Notes under the pieces: generated by a model | Told to the model about the DNA's origin: nothing | What the model saw: only the letters and a program-made list of their open reading frames with translations | Databases searched by the model: none | Translations under genes and position numbers: made by a program | Shown here: positions 1 through 6,198 of the stretch, one piece after another | Numbering within the stretch: position 1 is the stretch's first letter | Layout of the letters: each line of letters begins with the position of its first letter | Assembly (NCBI GenBank): GCA_964403795.1 | Contig: CAYOHP010000105.1 | Coordinates: forward strand, 1 to 21,811 | Direction of reading: 5' to 3' | DNA from: CAYOHP01 sp964403795 [NCBI: uncultured bacterium] | Lineage (GTDB): Bacteria > Muiribacteriota > UBA6191 > CAZXTJ01 | DNA: 21,811 nucleotides

Positions 1-2
1 CC

Positions 3-794
3 CCGTCGCCCCCGGCAGGAAGGGGTCGACGAGGCGGGCCCGGCCCAGGGGTCGGTCCCGGCGAGGCCGCGGTGGCGAGCCTCGACGGACCCGACGCCCG
101 CCGCCTCGACGAGCGCACCGATCCCGCCGATCGTTCGCTCCCGCCCGAGGCCGGCAGCGCCATCGTCGACGGGTACCGTCCCTTCCTCGAGGAACTCCGG
201 CACGGACCGGGCGATCCGTCCCACCATGCACGGGTGCTCGCCGCCTTCGACCGCTTCCGGGTGCTGGTGGCCCACCGGAGCGGCGAGCGGGGCCTGGGCA
301 GGCTGAACGACGAGTGCCGTACGGTGCTGGTCGGCGCCGGACTCCTCCCCGATGCGCCAGGGGACGATCTGGTGCCGGGCCTTCCCCTGATGGTGCTCGC
401 CAACGACTACGGCCTCAGGCGCTTCAACGGCGAGATCGGGATCGCGGTGAGGCGCCCCGGCTCGGCGGCGGGGAGCCTCTCGGTGGCCTTCCCCGGTCTC
501 GCTCCGGGAACGGTCGAATACCTCTCGCCGTCCCGGCTCCCGAGCTTCGAGCCGGCTTTCGCCCTCACCGTGCACAAGAGCCAGGGCAGCGAATTCGAGA
601 CGGTCCTCCTGGTCATGCCGCGACGCGACTCGCCGCTCGCCACCCGGGAGCTCGTCTACACCGGGGCCACCCGGGCCCGGAGCCGGCTGCTCGTGCTCGC
701 CGACCCGGGGGTACTGGCCCGGGCCATCGAGCGCCCCATCCGCCGGGCCTCGGGCCTGGGCGAACGGGTGTGGGGGAGCGTAGAGCCAGGGTAG
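3..794 (+). CDS. recD: RecD-like DNA helicase (exodeoxyribonuclease V alpha subunit), C-terminal part, 5' end outside window
   Basis: The frame is open to the left window edge with no stop, so this is the C-terminal part of a longer protein; an internal GTG at 72 is not the real start. RecD is the 5'-3' superfamily 1 helicase subunit of RecBCD, which processes double-strand breaks. Visible landmarks are VLANDYGLRRFNGEIGI (encoded near 390-445), the RecD segment before the last helicase motifs; AFALTVHKSQGSEFETVLLV (near 560-615), motif V; and ELVYTGATRARSRLLVL (near 650-700), motif VI with its arginine. It ends RRASGLGERVWG, as RecD proteins do. The Walker A half and RecB/RecC partners would lie upstream. 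A stand-alone RecD2-type helicase is possible, because the N-terminus that separates the two is missing. Confidence 0.9.
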   Translation, partial: PSPPAGRGRRGGPGPGVGPGEAAVASLDGPDARRLDERTDPADRSLPPEAGSAIVDGYRPFLEELRHGPGDPSHHARVLAAFDRFRVLVAHRSGERGLGRLNDECRTVLVGAGLLPDAPGDDLVPGLPLMVLANDYGLRRFNGEIGIAVRRPGSAAGSLSVAFPGLAPGTVEYLSPSRLPSFEPAFALTVHKSQGSEFETVLLVMPRRDSPLATRELVYTGATRARSRLLVLADPGVLARAIERPIRRASGLGERVWGSVEPG

Positions 795-849
795 GTCCCG
801 AACCGTGTACCATCGGTGGCAGGCGGATCGGGAATCGGGACGAGCCGGG

Positions 850-1215
850 ATGGCCACGCAGCACGCCGACATGACCGAGGAACGCTGGTCCCGCTTCCCG
901 TTCGACCAGCAGGTCCTCATGATCGCCAACGAGCTCCACCGGGCCAGTCGACGGTGTTCCGCAGGGGACCGCGAGGGGCTGCGACTCGGGTACGAACGGG
1001 TCTTCGCCCTGCTCGACGTCACGGTGGCCGTCGCCGACCGCAGGAGCGTGCGTCGCGAGCTCCTGCGGTTCCGGGAGATGCTGGCCGAGCGCTACCTCGC
1101 CCCACCCGACCTCGCCGCCCACCTGGCCCTCCTGCGCGCCTTCCTCCAGCTCTCCCCCGGCGCCCACGCCCAGATCCCCTACCTGATCCCGACCGGGATC
1201 CGGGGCGGTCCTTGA
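850..1215 (+). CDS. Small conserved-looking helical protein of unknown function
   Basis: Not recognised as a named family. From the ATG at 850 it is 121 residues. An in-frame GTG at 805, 10 bases after the recD stop, would add 15 residues with a poor leader (MYHRWQADRESGRAG), and another ATG lies at 871. The protein is almost all predicted helix, beginning FPFDQQVLMIANELHRASRR and followed by GYERVFALLDVTVAV and RRELLRFREMLAERYL, a pattern like a four-helix bundle. There is no signal peptide, membrane segment or catalytic motif. Its stop codon (TGA, 1213-1215) overlaps the TTG start of dapF, so it is probably translated together with dapF. The coding call rests on codon periodicity and the tight coupling; function is unknown. 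Confidence 0.7.
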   Translation: MATQHADMTEERWSRFPFDQQVLMIANELHRASRRCSAGDREGLRLGYERVFALLDVTVAVADRRSVRRELLRFREMLAERYLAPPDLAAHLALLRAFLQLSPGAHAQIPYLIPTGIRGGP

Positions 1216-2093
1216 TCCGCTTCACCAAACTCCAGGCGCTGGGCAACGACTTCCTGGTGGCGGTACGCCGCAGCGGCGACCCTCGGCCCGGACGCTGGCT
1301 CGAGCCGGAGGCCTGCCGCTCGCTGCTGGCCCGCGCCACCGGAATCGGAGCCGACGGGCTGATCCTGCTGGAACCCGCAGGCGGGAACGGGGATGCCGCC
1401 GGAGCCGACTGGCGCGCCATCCTGCAGAACGCCGACGGCAGTCCCGCCGAGTTCTCGGGGAACGGGATCCGGGCGGCTGCCCTGCACCTGGTGCTCGAGG
1501 ACCTGGCTCGCCCCACCCTGCATCTCGCCATGGGCGGGAGGCGCTTCGAGCTCGAGGTGGATCCCCGGCCGGCTCCCGCGCCGGTCGAGCCGGAACCTTC
1601 CCGCCCCGTCCCGCTCGGCCCCGCCCACCGGGTGCGGCTGCTCCTCGAGGCCGCGGCCAGCGAGCTCCGGCCCGCCACCTCCGCCGACCTCGGCCCTCGC
1701 CACCGGGAACTCTCGGGCTTCCCCTGCTTCGTGGTACGGGTCGGCAACCCCCACCTGATCGTGGTCAGCGACCCCGACCTTCCCCTCGATCCGGATCTCC
1801 AGGAGTCGCTGCGCCACGGGATCCCCTGGAGTCCGGGAGGCGTGAACGTCTCCTGGATCGCGCCCGAGGAGCCGGAGCGGGCCCGGATCGTGACCCACGA
1901 ACGAGGGGTCGGCCCCACGCTGGCGTGCGCCAGCGGGGCTCTGGCCGCCTTCCTGGTCGCCCGGGAACTCGGCCGGCTCTCCGACCACGCCCTGGTGACG
2001 AGCCGCGGCGGCGCCCTCGAGATCTCGGGGGACCGGCATCGGGCCACCCTGGGCGGCCCGGTGCACCGGGTCGGCGAGGCGGCCGTCGGGTAG
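1212..2093 (+). CDS. dapF: Diaminopimelate epimerase (DapF), with Ser in place of the first catalytic Cys
   Basis: DapF interconverts LL- and meso-diaminopimelate for lysine and peptidoglycan synthesis in the cytoplasm. The start is TTG at 1212, overlapping the upstream TGA in TTGA, giving 293 residues beginning (M)IRFTKLQALGNDF, the standard DapF N-terminus. Upstream in-frame codons give no DapF-like sequence. Both pseudo-symmetric halves are present: NADGSPAEFSGNGIRAA (residues 73-89) and GVGPTLACASGALAAF (around 232-247). Cys239 in the second motif is the expected catalytic cysteine. In the first motif the usual Cys of AEMCGNG is Ser82. Also visible are GIGADGL and the VGNPHLIV substrate segment. 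The middle (about residues 110-160) holds a Pro/Arg-rich stretch longer than in the common enzyme. It may be a true epimerase with a Ser variant or a diverged DapF-fold racemase. Confidence 0.9.
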   Translation: MIRFTKLQALGNDFLVAVRRSGDPRPGRWLEPEACRSLLARATGIGADGLILLEPAGGNGDAAGADWRAILQNADGSPAEFSGNGIRAAALHLVLEDLARPTLHLAMGGRRFELEVDPRPAPAPVEPEPSRPVPLGPAHRVRLLLEAAASELRPATSADLGPRHRELSGFPCFVVRVGNPHLIVVSDPDLPLDPDLQESLRHGIPWSPGGVNVSWIAPEEPERARIVTHERGVGPTLACASGALAAFLVARELGRLSDHALVTSRGGALEISGDRHRATLGGPVHRVGEAAVG

Positions 2094-2160
2094 GGCGAAG
2101 TCCGTCGAGGTCGGACCAGGGCGCCCCGCTCCCGAGGCCGGTCGCCTGCCGGAAAGTCGA

Positions 2161-2181
2161 ACGCCCCCCGAAGGAGGGCGT
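2161..2181. repeat. GC-rich hairpin downstream of dapF
   Basis: ACGCCC at 2161-2166 pairs with GGGCGT at 2176-2181. Two further C-G pairs form inside after one C/A mismatch, closing on the loop GAA. It lies 68 bases after the dapF stop and could end dapF transcription, but no T-run follows, so an intrinsic terminator is not proven. Confidence 0.45.
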
Positions 2182-2237
2182 CCAGAGGTGCCATCGCTGG
2201 CAGAGCCCTGCGAACAGTCGAAACCGTTGTTACTGGA

Positions 2238-2261
2238 ACCTGCGGAATCGGCCGCTCAGGT
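2238..2261. repeat. Hairpin in the leader of the cas9 fragment
   Basis: ACCTG (2238-2242) plus CGG (2243-2245) pairs with CCG (2252-2254) and CAGGT (2257-2261), leaving a two-base bulge (CT) on the 3' side and a six-base loop. It lies 56 bases before the cas9 start codon. It could be part of a promoter or operator or a remnant of a tracrRNA/anti-repeat; the sequence does not decide. Confidence 0.4.
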
Positions 2262-2317
2262 ACACTTCATTCAATTTGCACGGTTCACGATCGCGAATCA
2301 AGAGGTGAAAATCTCTA

Positions 2318-3511
2318 ATGCAATCTCCCGCCGCTCCCGTCAGGTACATCCTGGGCCTCGACCTCGGCGTCGCGTCCATCGGCTGGGCGGTGCTCGGACT
2401 GGACGCGGACGACCGACCGGACCGGATCGTAAAGACCGGGGTCCGCATCTTCGAGGCCGGCAAGGAGGGGGTCGGTGGCACCAAGGAGGAGCCCCGGAAC
2501 CAGAAGCGACGGCAGGCCCGGGCGGCGAGGCGGTCGCTCTGGCGGCGGCGGCTCCGGGCCGACAAGCTCTTCCGCCACCTCCAGGGCGTCGGGCTCCTGC
2601 CCGAAGGCGACGGCTCGAGGCCGGCCGCGCGGCATGCCCTGCTGCAGCGCCTCGACGCGACCATCATGGCCAGCCGCCGCGCCCAGGCCGAATCCCTCGG
2701 GATCCGGATCGACCACGTGCTCCCCTATTGGCTCCGGGCCCTGGGCCTGGACGAGCGGCTCGAGCCCCACGAGTTGGGGCGGGCGCTCTACCACCTGGTC
2801 CAGCGCCGGGGCTACAAGTCGAACCGCGTGGCGGAGCGCAAGCCAAAGGGCGACGAGGACAAGGGCAAGGTCCAGTCGGGCATTGACGAACTCTCGGCTG
2901 CGATGCAGGCCGCGGGCGCCAGAACGCTCGGCGAGTTCTTCGCCCGGCTCGATCCCGAGCAGTCACGCATCCGCCGGCGCTGGACCGCTCGTGGGATGTT
3001 CGAGGCGGAGTTCGGGATGCTCTGGGAGCGGCAGGCCGGCTTCTACCCGGAAGTCCTCACGGAGAAGCTCAAGAAGCAGGTGCGCGGCGATCTCTACTTC
3101 CAGCGCCCGCTACGGGTCCAGTCCCACCTGATCGGAGAATGCACACTCGAGCCGGGCCGACGGCGGGCTCCGATGGCCCTGCTCCTGGCGCAACGGTTCC
3201 GGTACCTGCAGAGGCTGAACGACCTCAGGATCGTGGCTGCGACCGGTGAGGAGCATCCCCTCGACGAGGCGCAGCGCACCACGGTCCGGGGCCGCCTCGA
3301 GCAGGGCGACGCCAAGTTCACGGAACTTCGGAAGCTCCTGGGGCTTGGGCGAGGAGTGGGCTTCAACCTGGAGCGAGGCGGTGAGAAGAACCTCCCTGGC
3401 AATCGGACCCGCGCAAAGCTGGTCGCGGTCTTCGGCAGGCCCCTGCGTCGCCAGCGAGGCCCGGGGAGCGGCCCCCGGACCTCGCTGGCCCACCGGGCTT
3501 CCGCTAGGTGA
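2318..3511 (+). CDS. cas9: Truncated Cas9 (type II-C-like): RuvC-I, bridge helix and REC lobe only
   Basis: This is the N-terminal third to half of a Cas9, the RNA-guided DNA endonuclease of type II CRISPR systems. The ATG at 2318 follows AGAGGTG by 10 bases. Residues 9-26 carry the RuvC-I motif ILGLDLGVASIGWAVL with catalytic Asp15. The arginine-rich bridge helix spans about 57-88 (EEPRNQKRRQARAARRSLWR). The REC lobe includes ALYHLVQRRGYKSNR (156-170), LYFQRPLRVQSHLIGEC (259-275), FRYLQRLNDLRI (294-305) and FNLERGGEKNLPGNRT (349-364). Homology ends at VAVFG (residue 373, base 3436), exactly where RuvC-II should follow. A 24-residue Arg/Gly-rich tail then runs to TGA at 3509-3511. No RuvC-II, HNH, RuvC-III or PAM-interacting domain exists here, and no cas1, cas2 or array is visible. 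As a nuclease it should be inactive. The frame is intact up to the break, so it is either a recent remnant or a kept short protein. Confidence 0.88.
   Translation: MQSPAAPVRYILGLDLGVASIGWAVLGLDADDRPDRIVKTGVRIFEAGKEGVGGTKEEPRNQKRRQARAARRSLWRRRLRADKLFRHLQGVGLLPEGDGSRPAARHALLQRLDATIMASRRAQAESLGIRIDHVLPYWLRALGLDERLEPHELGRALYHLVQRRGYKSNRVAERKPKGDEDKGKVQSGIDELSAAMQAAGARTLGEFFARLDPEQSRIRRRWTARGMFEAEFGMLWERQAGFYPEVLTEKLKKQVRGDLYFQRPLRVQSHLIGECTLEPGRRRAPMALLLAQRFRYLQRLNDLRIVAATGEEHPLDEAQRTTVRGRLEQGDAKFTELRKLLGLGRGVGFNLERGGEKNLPGNRTRAKLVAVFGRPLRRQRGPGSGPRTSLAHRASAR
3450..3489. repeat. Strong inverted repeat at the point where Cas9 homology ends
   Basis: GCCAGCGAGG (3450-3459) is the exact complement of CCTCGCTGGC (3480-3489). 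After one C/A mismatch, CCGGGG (3461-3466) pairs with CCCCGG (3473-3478) around the loop AGCGGC. The result is a 16-pair stem. It begins 13 bases after the last codon with Cas9 similarity and lies inside the foreign tail of the reading frame. It may be a terminator, the end of a mobile repeat, or the scar of the event that cut cas9. Confidence 0.75.
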
Positions 3512-3539
3512 GCGACTCATGCCAGTGCGTGTGAGTCGC
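3512..3539. repeat. Second hairpin directly after the cas9 fragment stop codon
   Basis: GCGACTCA (3512-3519) pairs perfectly with TGAGTCGC (3532-3539) around a 12-base loop. It starts at the base after the TGA stop. Position suggests a transcription terminator or mRNA 3' end, but the downstream tract is C-rich (CTCTCCCCC), not a T-run. Confidence 0.6.
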
Positions 3540-3601
3540 ATCTCTCCCCCGGATCCGGCAGCCTTCCCCACCGGAACTCGGAGGAACCGCTGCTACCATG
3601 C

Positions 3602-3610
3602 GAGGAGGAA
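3602..3610 (+). promoter_or_regulatory. Ribosome-binding site deciding the Uma2 start
   Basis: GAGGAGGAA lies 7 bases before the ATG at 3618 and supports that start over the long upstream open frame, whose sequence (3246-3617) overlaps the cas9 fragment and has no Uma2 character. Confidence 0.7.
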
Positions 3611-3617
3611 CGAGGCC

Positions 3618-4289
3618 ATGGCCGCCATGTCCCGGAGCGCCGTCACACAGGGCAAGCTCACCTACCAGGACTACTGCCGCATCCCCGAAGACGGGCAGCG
3701 TCACGAGATCCTGGATGGGACCCACTTCGTGAGCCCGTCCCCCGGACTACGACACCAGCAGGTCTCGGTCCAGCTCACCCGCATCCTGGCAGCATTCCTG
3801 CGTGAGACCCGCCTGGGAGAACTCCTGCAGGCCCCTTCGGACGTGATCCTCGACGAGTCCACGGTGGTTCAGCCCGACCACTATGTGGTCCTCCGCTCCA
3901 ACGTCGCAAGGCTCGAGCCCGATGGGTGTCATGGTCCGCCCGATCTGGTGATCGAAGTCCTGTCTCCAGGAAACGCTGCCCATGACCTCGTGCGGAAACT
4001 CGCTCTCTATGACCGGATGGGGGTGGCCGAGTACTGGGTCGTGGATCCGGCCACCCGACGGGTCGAGGTCTACCGTCGAGAATCTTCGGGCGGGACGAGC
4101 CGATCCAGGGTCGCCAAGGCGGGGACCGGGCATCATTCTCCCCGCTTCGCCCGACCCTTGGTGCTCATGGCGTCCCGGGGCGACCGCTTGGAGACGCCCT
4201 TGCTGCCCGGTCTGGCGGCATCGCTCGCCGAGGTCTTCGACACCGGCTTGGCCGGCGAAGGCGGCACCGAGGCAGACGATCCGGAGTAG
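3618..4289 (+). CDS. Uma2 family (DUF820) PD-(D/E)XK nuclease-like protein
   Basis: 223 residues from the ATG at 3618. Uma2 proteins have the restriction-endonuclease fold and are widespread, often in many copies per genome; their biological role is unclear. Visible here are the N-terminal LTYQDYCRIPEDGQRHEILDG (about 14-34), the first conserved Pro-Asp in VVQPDHYVV (83-91), and the core PPDLVIEVLSP (107-117) with Asp109 and Glu113. Lys127 follows in DLVRKLALYDRMGVAEYWVVD, which ends the catalytic module. The C-terminal GDRLETPLLPGLAASLAEVF is the usual Uma2 ending. The linker before it (about 155-185, SSGGTSRSRVAKAGTGHHSP) looks long and irregular, and a pair of compensating frameshifts cannot be excluded. 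It lies 106 bases after the cas9 fragment on the same strand. With its own ribosome-binding site and two hairpins between them, a shared function is not implied. Confidence 0.87.
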   Translation: MAAMSRSAVTQGKLTYQDYCRIPEDGQRHEILDGTHFVSPSPGLRHQQVSVQLTRILAAFLRETRLGELLQAPSDVILDESTVVQPDHYVVLRSNVARLEPDGCHGPPDLVIEVLSPGNAAHDLVRKLALYDRMGVAEYWVVDPATRRVEVYRRESSGGTSRSRVAKAGTGHHSPRFARPLVLMASRGDRLETPLLPGLAASLAEVFDTGLAGEGGTEADDPE

Positions 4290-4304
4290 CCCTTCGCCGG
4301 CAAG
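4247..4304. repeat. Inverted repeat spanning the end of the Uma2 gene
   Basis: GCCGGCGAAGG (4251-4261) is the exact complement of CCTTCGCCGGC (4291-4301). Pairing extends outwards by CTTG with AAG, allowing a one-base bulge. The 29-base loop contains the uma2 stop codon. It sits between two convergent genes (uma2 and the dppC-like gene, 62 bases apart) and could act as a bidirectional terminator, though the loop is long and no T-run follows. Confidence 0.5.
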
Positions 4305-4351
4305 CCGCACCACTGCTGTTGGCCGCAGTTCGGAGCGAGAGCGGCGGAAGA

Positions 4352-5188
4352 CTACCTGCTCCGCGGATCCCATGCATCGCGCAGCGCGTCGCCGAGCAGG
4401 TTGAAGCCGAGCACCGAGAGGGCGATCGCCACTCCCGGCCAGGTCACCGCCCAGGGGGCCTTCAGCATCAGCGAGCGGGCCCCGGCCAGCATCGCCCCCC
4501 ACTCCGGCGTTCCGGGCTCGGCGCCCAGGCCGAGGAACGAGAGGCCGGCGGCGTCCAGGATGCTCGTGCCGATCCCCAGGGTGACGAGCACCATGAGCGG
4601 CGAGAGGCAGTTGGGCAGGATCTCCCGGCAGAGGATGCGGGTCTCGCTCGCCCCCAGGCAGCGGGCTGCCAGCACGAAGTCCTGGTGCTTGACCTGCAGG
4701 ACCGCGGCCCGCACCTGGCGGACGAAGACCGGGATGGCCACGATCCCGATGGCGAGCACCAATGTGGCCATGGAGCGACCCAGCATGCCGGCGATCGAGA
4801 GCGCCAGCAAGAGCGAGGGGAAGGCCAACAGCACGTCCACCAACCGCAGCACGAGCCGATCGAGACCCCCGCCCCGGAAGGCCGCGATCGCCCCCAGCGG
4901 CACTCCGATCCCCGCCGCCAGCAGCACCGAGGCCACCCCTACGGTCAGCGACGTGGTCGCCCCGTGGAGGATCCGCGACAGCACGCAGCGGCCCAGGGTG
5001 TCGGTCCCGAGCGGGAACCCGGGGGTCCCCGGCGGCTTCTCCTGGAGTTCGAGGAACTGGGCACCGGGCGGATTCGGCGCCACCCATGACGCGAACAGCC
5101 CGGTCCCGACCAGGCCGCCGACCAGCAGGCAGCCGACCCAGAACATGGGGTTCTTGCGCAGTCGGCTCCAGGCCCGCGAGCGCGTCAT
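4352..5188 (-). CDS. dppC: Peptide ABC transporter permease, DppC/OppC type
   Basis: 278 residues from ATG at 5188, which overlaps the stop of the dppB-like gene (ATGA). Inner-membrane permease of a dipeptide/oligopeptide (or nickel) importer. It begins with the N-terminal segment RLRKNPMFWVGCLLVGGLVG, typical of DppC/OppC, then the periplasmic loop ending FPLGTDTLGRCVLSRILHGA, the family hallmark at about 67-86. The transmembrane region follows, with the EAA loop at VLAARCLGASETRILCREIL (about 186-205) that contacts the ATPase. The C-terminal part has LSFLGLGAEPGTPEWGAML, another hallmark. It is the last gene of the minus-strand transport cluster; no DppD/DppF ATPase follows, as the next gene (uma2) is on the opposite strand. 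The substrate class is inferred from family and neighbours only. Confidence 0.93.
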   Translation of the reverse strand: MTRSRAWSRLRKNPMFWVGCLLVGGLVGTGLFASWVAPNPPGAQFLELQEKPPGTPGFPLGTDTLGRCVLSRILHGATTSLTVGVASVLLAAGIGVPLGAIAAFRGGGLDRLVLRLVDVLLAFPSLLLALSIAGMLGRSMATLVLAIGIVAIPVFVRQVRAAVLQVKHQDFVLAARCLGASETRILCREILPNCLSPLMVLVTLGIGTSILDAAGLSFLGLGAEPGTPEWGAMLAGARSLMLKAPWAVTWPGVAIALSVLGFNLLGDALRDAWDPRSR

Positions 5189-6198
5189 GCCGCGTCCACC
5201 CGCGGGTCGAGGACACCGTAGACCAGGTCCACGCAGAGGTTCACGCCCACGAAGACGAGGGCCAGGAGCAGCACGGTCCCCTGCAGGGCCTGGAGGTCGC
5301 GGGCCAGCACCGCCTCGACCGCGTACGTCCCCACCCCCGGCCAGGAGAAGATCCGCTCGGTCAGCACCGCTCCCCCGAGGAGCGACCCGAGCTGCAGGCC
5401 CACCGCCGTGACCACCGGGATCGAGGCGTTCTTCAGGGCGTGGAGCATGGTGACCGACACCTCTCCCGCCCCCTTGGCCCGCGCCGTGCGCACGTAGTCG
5501 CGTCCCATCTCCTCGACCATGGCGGCCCGGGTGATCCGGGCGATCAGGGCCAGCGGGATGGTCGAGAGGGCGAGCGCCGGCAGGAGCAGCCGCCCGCACA
5601 CGTCGAGGAACAGGTCGAGCCGGCCGCACAGCAACGAGTCCAGTCCGTAGAGGCCGGTCCAGGGGAATCCCTCGGGGAACTCGAGATGCGGGGCCAGGCG
5701 CCCCTCGAAGGGGAACCACTCGCCGACGGCGAGGATCAGCATGGTGCCGAGCCAGAAGACCGGCATGGACAGCCCCGCCACCGAGGCGGCCCCGACCCCG
5801 AGATCGAGCGCCCCGCCCGGGCGCCTCGCCGCCAGGCAGCCGAGACCGATCCCCAGCGGGACCGCGATCGCGAGCGCGGCGCCGGTCAGCTCGACGGTGG
5901 CGGCGAAGGTGCGGCGCAGGTCCTCGGTCACGGGGTTCCTGGTCCGGAGCGAGCGGCCGAGATCGCCCACCGCCAGCTTGGCGAGGAACTCGAGGTAGCG
6001 GAGCGGCGCGGGACGGTCGAGCCCCAGTTCCCGACGGAGTCTCGCCAGCTCGGCCTCGTCGGCCCGCTCGCCCAGGATCATCCGCGCCGGGTCGCCGGGC
6101 CCGGCGTGGAGCAGGGCGAAGGCGACCAGGGTGGCCCCGAGCAGGACCGGCACCGCGTCGAGGACCCGGCGCACCAGCGCTGCGAGCCGGGGGTTCAA
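5185..6198 (-). CDS. dppB: Peptide ABC transporter permease, DppB/OppB type
   Basis: 337 residues if it starts at TTG 6198, which overlaps the TGA of the binding-protein gene (TTGA); a GTG at 6174 is the alternative. The first of the two inner-membrane permeases. It opens RRVLDAVPVLLGATLVAFAL, the DppB first membrane helix, then GPGDPARMILG and the conserved LRRELGLDRPAPLRYLEFL and VGDLGRSLRTRNPV. Later come PVFWLGTMLILAVGEWFPF, the EAA loop DYVRTARAKGAGEVSVTMLHAL and ERIFSWPGVGTYAVEAVLARD, all standard for this family. It forms a heterodimer with the DppC-like product encoded immediately downstream. The order binding protein, DppB, DppC is the usual one; only the ATPases are missing. Confidence 0.93.
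   Translation of the reverse strand: MNPRLAALVRRVLDAVPVLLGATLVAFALLHAGPGDPARMILGERADEAELARLRRELGLDRPAPLRYLEFLAKLAVGDLGRSLRTRNPVTEDLRRTFAATVELTGAALAIAVPLGIGLGCLAARRPGGALDLGVGAASVAGLSMPVFWLGTMLILAVGEWFPFEGRLAPHLEFPEGFPWTGLYGLDSLLCGRLDLFLDVCGRLLLPALALSTIPLALIARITRAAMVEEMGRDYVRTARAKGAGEVSVTMLHALKNASIPVVTAVGLQLGSLLGGAVLTERIFSWPGVGTYAVEAVLARDLQALQGTVLLLALVFVGVNLCVDLVYGVLDPRVDAA

Larger units (their letters stand above)
2094..2317. other. Intergenic region between dapF and the cas9 fragment
   Basis: This 224-base gap has no convincing gene. The first part is as GC-rich as the flanks. The last 100 bases before the cas9 start (about 2220-2317) are visibly richer in A/T, which fits a promoter or leader region. 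It holds two hairpins, listed separately (2161-2181 and 2238-2261), and the sequence TACACT at 2261-2266, a possible but unsupported -10 element. A ribosome-binding site, AGAGGTG, is at 2301-2307. In a type II CRISPR locus a tracrRNA could sit here, but no CRISPR repeat is present in the window to prove an anti-repeat. Confidence 0.5.

Noticed and set aside
816-1211. DapF extended upstream of the TTG start.
   Set aside because: The extension is Arg/Pro-rich, out of frame with the small gene it overlaps, and DapF proteins begin at the IRFTKLQALGNDF segment.
2198-2213. Sigma-54-like promoter (TGGCAG followed by TGC) upstream of cas9.
   Set aside because: The GG and GC elements are one base too close for a -24/-12 promoter and the flanking bases fit poorly.
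2301-2316. Small stem AGAG/CTCT over the cas9 ribosome-binding site as a regulatory hairpin.
   Set aside because: Only four base pairs with an eight-base loop; too weak to call.
2318-3511. Interpretation of the Cas9-like gene as IscB or another small Cas9 ancestor.
   Set aside because: IscB has RuvC-I, bridge helix, RuvC-II, HNH and RuvC-III without a large REC lobe. This protein has a large REC-like lobe and lacks RuvC-II onwards, so it is a broken Cas9 and not a compact ancestor.
3246-3617. Uma2 reading frame extended upstream into the cas9 fragment.
   Set aside because: The extension is an out-of-frame reading of cas9 with no Uma2 features; the ATG at 3618 has a good ribosome-binding site.
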